A stretch of 64,000 bases of DNA from JAAYXE01 sp964391195. GTDB taxonomy: Bacteria > Chloroflexota > Anaerolineae > Anaerolineales > UBA4823. Every line of letters begins with the position of its first letter. Within the stretch, counting starts at the first letter, position 1. Position numbers and translations under genes: made by a program. Below are positions 1 to 7,300 of the stretch, piece by piece. The stretch covers positions 62,001 to 126,000 of the forward strand of contig CAYMLG010000002.1 in NCBI GenBank assembly GCA_964391195.1, written 5' to 3'. The notes under the pieces were generated by a model. It worked only from the letters and a program-made list of their open reading frames with translations, was not told the DNA's origin and made no database searches.

Positions 1-311
1 CTGGATGATCCCAGCCCGGTCCCCCTCGAGGGGATGTCCCCCATGGTGGTCACCTCGACCCCTTGCTGAATGCCGGTCTTCTTCAAGGCTTCGCGGATCA
101 GTTCGTGGTGGATTTCGTTCACGTGATCCACCATCTCGGTACGCGTCCAGCCGATGCGCAGCTTCTGATCGAAGCGCTTTTTGATGGTCACAAAGATATA
201 CTTATCGATCGTCGTGCTCAGTACCGCCCCACCTTCCGCGCAGTAAAAGGAGGGGAAGTCCGTCCCCCCACCGAAAAAACTCACGCGCAGAGGCGTTTGA
301 ACGATGATCAA
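1..311 (-). CDS. GHMP-family sugar kinase, 3' part missing (window edge)
   Basis: The reverse strand encodes the first about 103 residues of a GHMP kinase. The N-terminal motif PLRVSFFGGGTDFPSFY and the later glycine-rich segment before the edge (SRGTGLGSS) are the sugar-binding and ATP-loop regions of the HddA-like branch, which phosphorylates heptose or similar sugars for nucleotide-sugar synthesis. The frame has a TGA two codons upstream, which leaves TTG at 309-311 as the start; GGAG lies about 8 nt before it. It begins 19 bp after the sugar transferase stop, so both are probably one operon. The substrate cannot be told from this fragment. Confidence 0.85.
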   Translation of the reverse strand, partial: MIIVQTPLRVSFFGGGTDFPSFYCAEGGAVLSTTIDKYIFVTIKKRFDQKLRIGWTRTEMVDHVNEIHHELIREALKKTGIQQGVEVTTMGDIPSRGTGLGSS

Positions 312-330
312 AGTTCACGCTCCACGGGCT

Positions 331-1842
331 CTAGTATGCGCCCCGCTTCTTGATCACCGCCGGGATGGTCTGCAGCAGAAGTTGTACGTCCAACCAGATG
401 CTCCAGTTGCGGATGTAATGCATGTCGAGCGATACTCGCTGGTCGTAGGTCACATCCGACCGTCCGCTCACCTGCCACAATCCGGTGATCCCGGGGCGCA
501 CGGTGAGCAGGTTGATGTCCCAGCGGTCGTATTTCTCGATCTCTTCCGGGCTGATCATGCGCGGCCCGACCAGCGACATCTCTCGCTTCAGCACGTTCAC
601 CAACTGCGGCAGTTCGTCCAGGCTGGTCCTGCGCAGGAAATGACCCAGCGGGGTCACGCGAGGATCGTCCTTCAGCTTGTGCTGGCGGGCCAGCTCTTCT
701 TTCAGGTGGGGGTGCTGCTCGAGGATCTCGTCCCCGTTCACGTACATCGTCCTGAATTTATAGGCATCGAACTGCTTCCCGTTCACCCCCATCACCCGCC
801 GCCGGTGGATGACCGGCCCCGGAGAAGTCAGCTTCACCGCCAGGGCGATCCCCAGCAGGAGCGGCGAGATCAGAATCAGCCCTGGGATCACCAGCAGATA
901 ATCCATGGTGAACTTCAAGAAGCGGTCGATGCCGGTCAGGCGCACTTTGTTCACCCCCACCAGGGGCACGTAAGCGAATTCCTTCACGCTCAGCCCGGTG
1001 GTGATAATTTCGTACAGGCCCGAAGACATGCGCACATTGACCCCATCCGAAACACCATAGCACTTAAAGATTTCCAGCATCTTGTCTCGAGAAGAAATGG
1101 CGCTGGAGGCCAGGATCAATTCTTCGACCTGGTACTGTTCGATCAGCCTGTCCAGTTCCTGGACCGATCCCAGGGTGTACAGCTTGGGGGTCACCTGTGC
1201 GCCGGCAGGTAGTTTCTCATCCACAAAGCCCAACACGTGCAGGCCAGAGGTCTTCCAGCGCAAAAGCTGCTCGGCCAGCGAGATTCCCTCGTCATTTGCG
1301 CCGACGACCAGCGCCGGGGTGATGAAATACCCCCGCTGCCGCAGGAAGTAGACCGTGCGGCGAAGGGCGAAACGGCCCAGAGCCAAGAACAAAAAGGCAT
1401 AGATCCAGGCCAGCAGCAGCCAGCCTCGGGCGACCACGAAGTTCGGATCCAGAAAGCCCACAGCAATGATCAGGAACATGCTCACCGTGGTGACATTGAA
1501 CACCAGGGAGTACTCTTTCGTCCCTCCCAGGAGATTATTCCGGTCGTAGAGGCCGGCAATGGCGAAAATGACCATCCACAAGGGAATGAAGACGGCTACC
1601 AGATCTCGATAGCGTTCCAGAGATGGGACATTTTCCAAGTAAAAAATCGGAATGCCCAGCTCGAACCGTGTCCAAAAGGCAATCCGGAAAGCGAGACCCG
1701 TCATCAGCAGATCCACTACCAACAGCGAGGCAATCAACAGCCGCCACTGCATAGGGCGTGGAATCACACGTGAAGCGCGGCTTACTTTCGCACGCAAAGT
1801 TGTTTCAATCAGGGAATTAAGGCTCGTCGCCGATGTTTCCAT
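331..1842 (-). CDS. Polyprenyl-phosphate sugar phosphotransferase (WbaP/PssY-like)
   Basis: Membrane enzyme that starts surface polysaccharide synthesis by moving a sugar-1-phosphate onto undecaprenyl phosphate. The N-terminal half has four hydrophobic segments and a Rossmann-like domain (about residues 130-250). A further hydrophobic segment leads into the C-terminal bacterial sugar transferase domain with the family signatures FDAYKFRTM, DDPRVTPLGHFLRRTSLDELPQ, LVGPRMI and RPGITGLWQVSGRS. The ATG at 1849-1851 abuts the AGGAGG at 1852-1857 with no spacing, whereas the ATG at 1840-1842 sits 9 nt away, so the latter is chosen (503 residues). It is followed by the GHMP kinase. A long leader with a hairpin and U-tract precedes it. 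Confidence 0.95.
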   Translation of the reverse strand: METSATSLNSLIETTLRAKVSRASRVIPRPMQWRLLIASLLVVDLLMTGLAFRIAFWTRFELGIPIFYLENVPSLERYRDLVAVFIPLWMVIFAIAGLYDRNNLLGGTKEYSLVFNVTTVSMFLIIAVGFLDPNFVVARGWLLLAWIYAFLFLALGRFALRRTVYFLRQRGYFITPALVVGANDEGISLAEQLLRWKTSGLHVLGFVDEKLPAGAQVTPKLYTLGSVQELDRLIEQYQVEELILASSAISSRDKMLEIFKCYGVSDGVNVRMSSGLYEIITTGLSVKEFAYVPLVGVNKVRLTGIDRFLKFTMDYLLVIPGLILISPLLLGIALAVKLTSPGPVIHRRRVMGVNGKQFDAYKFRTMYVNGDEILEQHPHLKEELARQHKLKDDPRVTPLGHFLRRTSLDELPQLVNVLKREMSLVGPRMISPEEIEKYDRWDINLLTVRPGITGLWQVSGRSDVTYDQRVSLDMHYIRNWSIWLDVQLLLQTIPAVIKKRGAY

Positions 1843-2002
1843 GCCTGGCATCCTCCTGCTACCCGCTCAAAGGGGTGCTTAAAGACCACCCTTACCAATT
1901 CCCTACCGGGCTGTTCTAAACCCCTATCAGTTAGCGAATGAGATCACGTTGAGAGGTTTCGTACGGTGGACCTACAAATTAACATGGGGGTCCGGAGAAA
2001 AT

Positions 2003-2071
2003 AAAAAAAGCCCCTCATTAAACAAAAACTGGCGGCTGATTGGTATCTTATCGATTGGCCTTGAGGGTGCT
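2003..2071 (-). terminator. Terminator-like hairpin in the polysaccharide operon leader (possible attenuator)
   Basis: On the reverse strand, arm 2061-2071 (AGCACCCTCAA) can pair with 2009-2017 (TGAGGGGCT) with one bulge, and the 3' arm is followed by seven U (2003-2009). The loop is about 43 nt. It lies between the promoter at 2114-2141 and the sugar transferase start at 1842, so readthrough would be needed to express the operon. Confidence 0.45.
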
Positions 2072-2113
2072 CACTGCTCGATATCCCCCGAAATGTTAAG
2101 CAAATGTTAATTT

Positions 2114-2141
2114 ATTCTACCATATATGTCCGCTTCGTCAA
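2114..2141 (-). promoter_or_regulatory. Sigma70-type promoter of the sugar transferase operon
   Basis: Reverse strand TTGACG (2136-2141), 16 bp spacer, TAGAAT (2114-2119). The stretch is much more AT-rich than its surroundings. It predicts a leader of about 260 nt. Confidence 0.6.
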
Positions 2142-2700
2142 GCGGGCCCCGGCGGTCTCAAACACGCCCAACTATACCTTTTATTAGGAAGTAACCTCAA
2201 CGGGGAAGGTTCCTATTTTTTAGGTAGGGAAAACCCTAATCTAATAGCTAAGTATATTCCCTTAGGGGTAAGAAAAAGAAACAAGCTCCGCCCTTCCGAC
2301 ACCGGGTCAGACGGCATTTCACCAAAAGGCGTGAATTATTTGCCAGACCACAGCCCCCTATTCACAGGATGGCACTCGATTTACTGCAGCCCGACTTGTA
2401 ATCTCATCTGGTCAATGTCAAAAGGTGAAACGCTCCCCCGTTGCGAACCCCCATACCTTTAATATTACCGTTCACCTTTCCGCGTCCCCATTCGCCAGCC
2501 CGTAGCCAAAATGCGACAATTTCGACCGGCGTATACCCATTAGAACGCCCCGCCTTGCCTTTTGTTACACTGTTCCGTTGATTAAACTAGAGTGCGGTCT
2601 GGAGGCCAAAGCGCCAGACCGCACTCAATATTCCGAACAAGGCTGCTCATTCCTGGCGGTCGTCTTCACACCGCCGGGGGATGAACGGGCATGTTTGCTT
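2142..2700. other. Noncoding region between the polysaccharide operon and the CBM9-like gene
   Basis: No convincing reading frame. It is AT-rich up to about 2270 and carries short imperfect repeats around aaggttcctattttttagg. The only clear structure is the hairpin at 2590-2626. Confidence 0.5.
2590..2626 (-). terminator. 13-bp perfect hairpin downstream of the CBM9-like gene
   Basis: Arms 2590-2602 (gagtgcggtctgg) and 2614-2626 pair perfectly around an 11-nt loop. Only a weak U-rich stretch follows on the reverse strand, so its terminator role is plausible but not certain. Confidence 0.5.
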
Positions 2701-4236
2701 CTATGGGTTCCCCCAATTGATCTCTAGCCTGGGGAAAGCCGACTGGCTGTGTTGGTCCAGATCGGAGGAGTAGAAATACTTGCCGCTGTGGTACTCGCTA
2801 TCTGCCGAGTACAGCACGATCCTGAGCGGCTGCCCGGCGGCATAAGCCTCGGCCACCGCCCGGCTCAGGTCCCACTGCCGGGGGACACCGGGGAAGGGCG
2901 GCTGGTAATCCAACCAATCGACCCAGGCCTGGCTGACGTTCTCCTGCGGCAGGGGCGCGTTGTTCCAGGTCAGAGAGCCTTCATTCCAGTCCTGGGCGAT
3001 GGTCGAAACCTGGATCAACGAACTCGGCGCTTCTCCCCACTCCCCGCCTCCGGCATTCCCGAATTGGTACAGAGTCAGCGTGGCGTTGAGGATGACTTTC
3101 CCGGCAGGGACCTTGTCCAGGGGGAAAGTGAGATAAATCTTGGAGAAGCAGGGCCAATCGGCGACGTCATACTGGTTCTGGACCACCAGGTGCCTGCTGG
3201 ACGGATAGGAAGTGGCCCCCCATTCATTCCAATAATGCAGCCCGCGCCCACAGGTGGAATCTCCACCGACGTGGGCGTCTGCCACCTGCTGCCCGTTCAG
3301 CCCGTCGCGGACGACGGTTACCCCCGCCGGTTGGACGTTCGGCGGCGTGTATCCGGGCAGGCCGAACACCAGCTTCCCCCAACTGCTGGGCTGGGATAGA
3401 TCCACCTGCCTGGGCCAGAATTGATCTGGTTGGCGAGCGTTCACCGCGTCAGAATCGTGCACGACGACCGCCATCCGCCAGGACTGCCCCGCGGGGGGAG
3501 CTCCGGAGAGGCCGAGCGACCGGAAGGGAATGTAATACTTGAGCACCCAACCCCGGTCCCCTTTATCTTGAGCATTATCGTTGGCTCCACCTCCCCGCCA
3601 GATGGCTTGCGTGCTAAAGGGGATATTTTCCGGCGCCCAGGAACCGCTGCCGGCATGGTACGCGGCCTGGAACTTCGGCCTTTCGCTTTCCCCTTCGTAG
3701 GCGCTCAACTGGCCAACGAATAAATAATCGCTTGCCGTGAGCCGGTCCCCTGATCCGGTATCGACATCCAGGTAAAGGGAGACCGCGTCCCACTGGGTGA
3801 ACTCACTCGCATCGGGAGTCCGGTCATACCACAGATAACGATCGAACACCGCCACATGCACGTAGAGTTCGTCCTTGGTGTAACCGATGCGCACATCCGC
3901 ATAGTTGGAATGGTCGGTCACTTCTCCGAACCAGAATACTGCTGTCTCCGGAGAGCGGATTCCATTTTCGAAGTACGGCGCATAAACCTTGGGATCTGTA
4001 TCCCCTGGGGGAGGGATTGGAGCCGGATCCGGCTGGGCTCCCCCAGACATGACAAGCGGCAGGCTTATTTGATTCGAGGCTGACAGATCATCAGGGCTGC
4101 CTGGCTCAGACGCCGGCGCAGGCGTAGTTTGCAGCGCCGGGGAGCTGCCTTCCGGCCCGCCGGCAAACTCAGGGCTGCCAAGGAACGCCGGTGCAAACAG
4201 CGCAAACAAAATACCGGCACTCAGGATTACTCGCAT
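2701..4236 (-). CDS. Secreted protein with CBM9-like and DNRLRE domains
   Basis: A 511-residue exported protein: hydrophobic N-terminal signal (about residues 1-20), then a Pro/Ser/Gly-rich stretch containing the short hydrophobic segment ISLPLVM. Residues about 85-290 resemble the CBM9-like sugar-binding fold (AVFWFGEVTD, DELYVHVAVFDRY, WDAVSLYLDVD). Residues about 305-508 match the DNRLRE type of surface beta-sandwich (FPLDKVPAGKVILNATLTLY, DWNEGSLTWNNAP, Trp-Asp-Leu-Ser near the end). No catalytic motif is visible. Start ATG has AGGAGG 4 nt upstream. It is divergent from the cadherin-like gene. Probably a cell-surface or extracellular glycan-binding protein; target unknown. Confidence 0.8.
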   Translation of the reverse strand: MRVILSAGILFALFAPAFLGSPEFAGGPEGSSPALQTTPAPASEPGSPDDLSASNQISLPLVMSGGAQPDPAPIPPPGDTDPKVYAPYFENGIRSPETAVFWFGEVTDHSNYADVRIGYTKDELYVHVAVFDRYLWYDRTPDASEFTQWDAVSLYLDVDTGSGDRLTASDYLFVGQLSAYEGESERPKFQAAYHAGSGSWAPENIPFSTQAIWRGGGANDNAQDKGDRGWVLKYYIPFRSLGLSGAPPAGQSWRMAVVVHDSDAVNARQPDQFWPRQVDLSQPSSWGKLVFGLPGYTPPNVQPAGVTVVRDGLNGQQVADAHVGGDSTCGRGLHYWNEWGATSYPSSRHLVVQNQYDVADWPCFSKIYLTFPLDKVPAGKVILNATLTLYQFGNAGGGEWGEAPSSLIQVSTIAQDWNEGSLTWNNAPLPQENVSQAWVDWLDYQPPFPGVPRQWDLSRAVAEAYAAGQPLRIVLYSADSEYHSGKYFYSSDLDQHSQSAFPRLEINWGNP

Positions 4237-4260
4237 AACACCTCCTAGAACTGATTAAAA

Positions 4261-4348
4261 ACGCGCTCGTCCGGTCCCCAGGTTTGCGCGCAGTGATGAA
4301 GGCGGGGTTGAATCCGCGCAAAACCGTTATGAGACCAGGACGAGCGCG
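4261..4348 (-). promoter_or_regulatory. Structured 5' leader of the CBM9-like gene
   Basis: Reverse strand: 4338-4348 and 4262-4272 pair over 11 bp and extend by 4 bp past a bulge; inside, 4281-4290 can pair with an arm near 4315-4326. The outer 3' arm is followed by five U and then the ribosome binding site and ATG of the gene, so it has terminator form directly ahead of the coding region. No known riboswitch class was recognised. Confidence 0.4.
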
Positions 4349-4863
4349 ACAGAGAAATACCTGCTTTTCGATGCTGGCAGCCATGCAGGGCGGCAGGCGC
4401 TCTCAGTTTCCCGATTATAGTGGAGAATCGGCCGGCCGCAGATTCCCATTTTGTAAGGTCCATTACCCACACCCAACAAATATGTAAAATTAAACCCAGG
4501 AAATGGAACTTTCCCGATATTGCCGGTAGGGTTTTTAGGTATAATGGCAGTATCGCTATCCACCACCGAGGCTGCACAGAGGGAATAGCTTACCCGGCAG
4601 GAGACGGGGGTGATGCGCTTTTGGCGCAGTTCTAGAACTTGGCATCGGTTATACTTACTTATATACTTACTTACATGGAGCAGGTGCGAGCGCGAAAAGT
4701 GTTTTTATCACTATAAATCGATCGTTCGGCTGGTGAGCCATCCCTCCCATCGCCATCCCTCCCGCCCCCCAGTCTACCATCATTGCCCTCGCCAGCGATC
4801 GCTTGTCTTACTCCGCGTTTCGGTCGCTATTTACAGTTTTGCTATTTCTCCGGAGGATGATTA
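4349..4863. other. Divergent control region upstream of the cadherin-like gene
   Basis: It contains a likely -10 element TATAAT at 4540-4545 (forward; no good -35 at the right distance), a 12-bp perfect palindrome agttctagaact at 4628-4639 and a 12-bp tandem repeat at 4651-4674. The predicted forward leader is about 310 nt. No known regulatory RNA was recognised. Confidence 0.4.
4651..4674. repeat. Two tandem 12-bp units (atacttactta-)
   Basis: 4651-4662 and 4663-4674 differ only in the last base. They lie in the leader of the cadherin-like gene. Confidence 0.7.
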
Positions 4864-6804
4864 ATGCGTCTTGTACTGGTGTCGATTTGCTGTGCATTCC
4901 TTCTCACCGCCGCGGTCCTGTCCAGCGCCGGCGCGATTGCCGCTCCCTCCCCGGAAGCTGAGGGAGAGACCAGGCCGCGTGTCGTTGGGACAGAGGACTC
5001 TTATGAAATTATGGAAGACACTGTTCTCACAGTGACTGCGCCGGGAGTCTTGGGGAATGATGTAGAACCAGAAGACGGCAAGCTCCGGGTGATTACACGA
5101 ACTGGGGAAACAGAGAACGGCTTCATTTATCTGACCGAAGATGGGGGCTTTGTCTATACACCTACCCTCAACTATCATGGCCCCGACTTCTTTACCTATA
5201 CTCTGTACGACACAGCGCAGCCCACACAGACGGCCGATGTCACCGTCTCGCTGACCGTCTCGCCGGTAAACGACGCGCCCATCGCCTTTCCGCTCACCAA
5301 GACTGTCAAAGAGGCTACGCCGCTGGAGATCACACTTCTGGCCGAGGATGTGGATGAGGATCCCCTCACTTACGAGATTCGAACCGACCCGACGTCTGGG
5401 ACCTTTACTAAACCGCTGGTCGAGGACAAGATCACCTACAAACCAAATTGCGGCTTCACCGGCACGGATTCTTTCACGTTCATTGCCAGAGACGACGAGG
5501 GTTCCGAATCCAACGAGGCCACGGTCACCATCATCGTCGAGCCGCAAAATTATCCGCCTGTGATCAAGAAGAAGGCAGACGGAGCAGTAGTGGCGTCGCT
5601 TACTCTCACCACGGCAGAAGATACACAGATCGTTCTGCCAGAGTTGGTTGTCGATGATCGAAACTGTGACCCCATGACCTTTAGCCGTACGGAAGGCCCC
5701 AACTTTGGCAGCCTGTTTGGTTCGTTTCCGGGCGTTCTTACCTATATGCCCTCCAAGGACCTGAATGGAGTCGATCATTTTCACCTTAATGCCAGCGATG
5801 GGGAGATTACAAGTTCGGTGCCGGTAACGATCACCATCACCCCGGTGAATGACCCCCCGACCTCCGTGCATTTTTCCGGGAAGCGGCAGCTGGCCGAAAA
5901 CCAACCTCCCGATACGATTGTCGGTTCTTTCTCCACCAAAGATCCAGACGATCCCGATTCTACGGATACGTACACCTATACGCTAGTGACCGGGAGCACG
6001 AGTTTTAGAATCCGGGGCGATACGCTCTACACCAACCGATCTTTCGATTACGAAAGCGCGGGGGCGGGGGGGACTTTACCACCTCAATACCCGATCACGG
6101 TGAGGGCTACCGATCCCGCCGGCGCCTCCATCACCACCACGTTAACCATTGAGATCACCAACGTAAACGAGCCGCCAGAGGGGCTGGCGGATGTCTACGG
6201 TTTCGATTTTGGCATGACTTTGGTAGTCACTGAAACCGGCTTGTTGAACAACGATTGGGATATCGATACGCCCCATGAAAACTTAACGGCGGTACTGGTC
6301 GAGAAAAGCGGGCCGCAGCATGGCACGCTCGACTTGAATCCCAATGGCACCTTCACCTACACCGCCAGCAGTATCGACTTCACCGGTGTGGTTTCATTCA
6401 CTTACAGGGTCTACGATGGAGAGCTTTACTCTACACCCATTCCTGTGGAGATCGCTGTTCACCAGAGTATTCCGGTCTGGACTCTGCCCACGAAAACCGG
6501 ACAGATTTACACCGCTCAGGATAACATTGTTACCCTGCACGTTGAATTCCCTGAAACTCCCGAACAGATCGCCTGGGTTCGCTACAGCCGTTGGGATGCG
6601 AAATACGAACTCCACCGTGAGATCGGGGTGACTGAGGAGAATCCCTTCACCTTCGAGCTGGATACACGCCAACTGAACCCCGGATGGAATCAAATCATCG
6701 CTCACGGTTTCAACGACCAGGATTTACCAACCGCCCAGTCGTGGATATGGATTAAGATGCCCGACCGCCGTCTCTTCCTTCCCTACGTCTCTGGGCCACC
6801 CTGA
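4864..6804 (+). CDS. Secreted tandem cadherin-like (Ig-fold) repeat protein
   Basis: A 646-residue exported protein with an N-terminal signal peptide (residues 1-27, ending near AGAIA). It is built of about five extracellular beta-sandwich repeats of about 90-100 residues of the bacterial cadherin-like/tandem-95 type; typical pieces are GVLGNDVEPEDG, GGFVYTPTLNYHGPDFFTYTL and SPVNDAPIA, recurring as TPVNDPPTS and TNVNEPPEG. The Asp/Asn linkers are calcium-binding in this family. The C-terminus ends in RRLFLPYVSGPP. Start ATG has GGAGG 8 nt upstream and a terminator follows at 6830. Likely an adhesive or structural surface protein; no enzyme motif is seen. Confidence 0.85.
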   Translation: MRLVLVSICCAFLLTAAVLSSAGAIAAPSPEAEGETRPRVVGTEDSYEIMEDTVLTVTAPGVLGNDVEPEDGKLRVITRTGETENGFIYLTEDGGFVYTPTLNYHGPDFFTYTLYDTAQPTQTADVTVSLTVSPVNDAPIAFPLTKTVKEATPLEITLLAEDVDEDPLTYEIRTDPTSGTFTKPLVEDKITYKPNCGFTGTDSFTFIARDDEGSESNEATVTIIVEPQNYPPVIKKKADGAVVASLTLTTAEDTQIVLPELVVDDRNCDPMTFSRTEGPNFGSLFGSFPGVLTYMPSKDLNGVDHFHLNASDGEITSSVPVTITITPVNDPPTSVHFSGKRQLAENQPPDTIVGSFSTKDPDDPDSTDTYTYTLVTGSTSFRIRGDTLYTNRSFDYESAGAGGTLPPQYPITVRATDPAGASITTTLTIEITNVNEPPEGLADVYGFDFGMTLVVTETGLLNNDWDIDTPHENLTAVLVEKSGPQHGTLDLNPNGTFTYTASSIDFTGVVSFTYRVYDGELYSTPIPVEIAVHQSIPVWTLPTKTGQIYTAQDNIVTLHVEFPETPEQIAWVRYSRWDAKYELHREIGVTEENPFTFELDTRQLNPGWNQIIAHGFNDQDLPTAQSWIWIKMPDRRLFLPYVSGPP

Positions 6805-6829
6805 CGGTTGAATCACCCCGAACGCGTAA

Positions 6830-6863
6830 GGAGGCGGGACAGGCAACTCCCGCCTCCTTTTTT
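6830..6863 (+). terminator. Rho-independent terminator of the cadherin-like gene
   Basis: Ten-bp stem ggaggcggga (6830-6839) with tcccgcctcc (6848-6857), 8-nt loop, then six T. Confidence 0.92.
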
Positions 6864-7300
6864 CTTCTACTCCGCTGTTCTGTACACGCCTCGCCCGGCC
6901 ATATATCCCCTGATTCTGGTACAAACACGGCTGCGTCGTAAAAACACCTGGAACCGTACGCCATCCCGCCGTGCTCGTACGGGCGGGTCTTTCATTTGGG
7001 CACAGGCGGCTTAACCATAAACGGCGTCTGGCAGGCCAGCCCGCCCCTCGCCGCCATCCAGCCCTCCCGGCCACACACCAGCCCCCACAACCGGCAGAGT
7101 CGTAGGGTAAGATGCCATGCGACCGTTTTTTTGTCGCCCTTGCCCGTTCGTTCAACCAGGGTCCAAAGTCGCAAGCTCGGCAGCTTGCGCTACGCCGCGC
7201 GCCCCCATCGCCATCCAACCCCTCCCGGCCACCGGTCAGCCCACTCCGCCATCCCCCGGCGAAGTTGACACAGCCAGGCCCCTACGACTTATTGAAAGCT
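6864..7300. other. Noncoding region with REP-like and imperfect direct repeats
   Basis: No supported gene. The piece cgtagggtaagatgcca (7101-7117) recurs with one change at 21374-21390 inside a coding region. The segment gccatccagccctcccggcca near 7053 recurs imperfectly near 7210. A small hairpin gcaagct/agcttgc lies near 7170-7187. Confidence 0.5.

Noticed and set aside
4555..4660. Possible c-di-GMP or other known riboswitch in the cadherin-like leader
   Set aside because: No conserved riboswitch core could be matched by eye.
4610..4864. 84-codon frame with GGAG upstream, ending one base into the next gene (TAATG)
   Set aside because: Rich in Arg, Ser and His with no domain-like pattern, and it overlaps the leader repeats. 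The coupling-like overlap is noted, but I see no coding bias.
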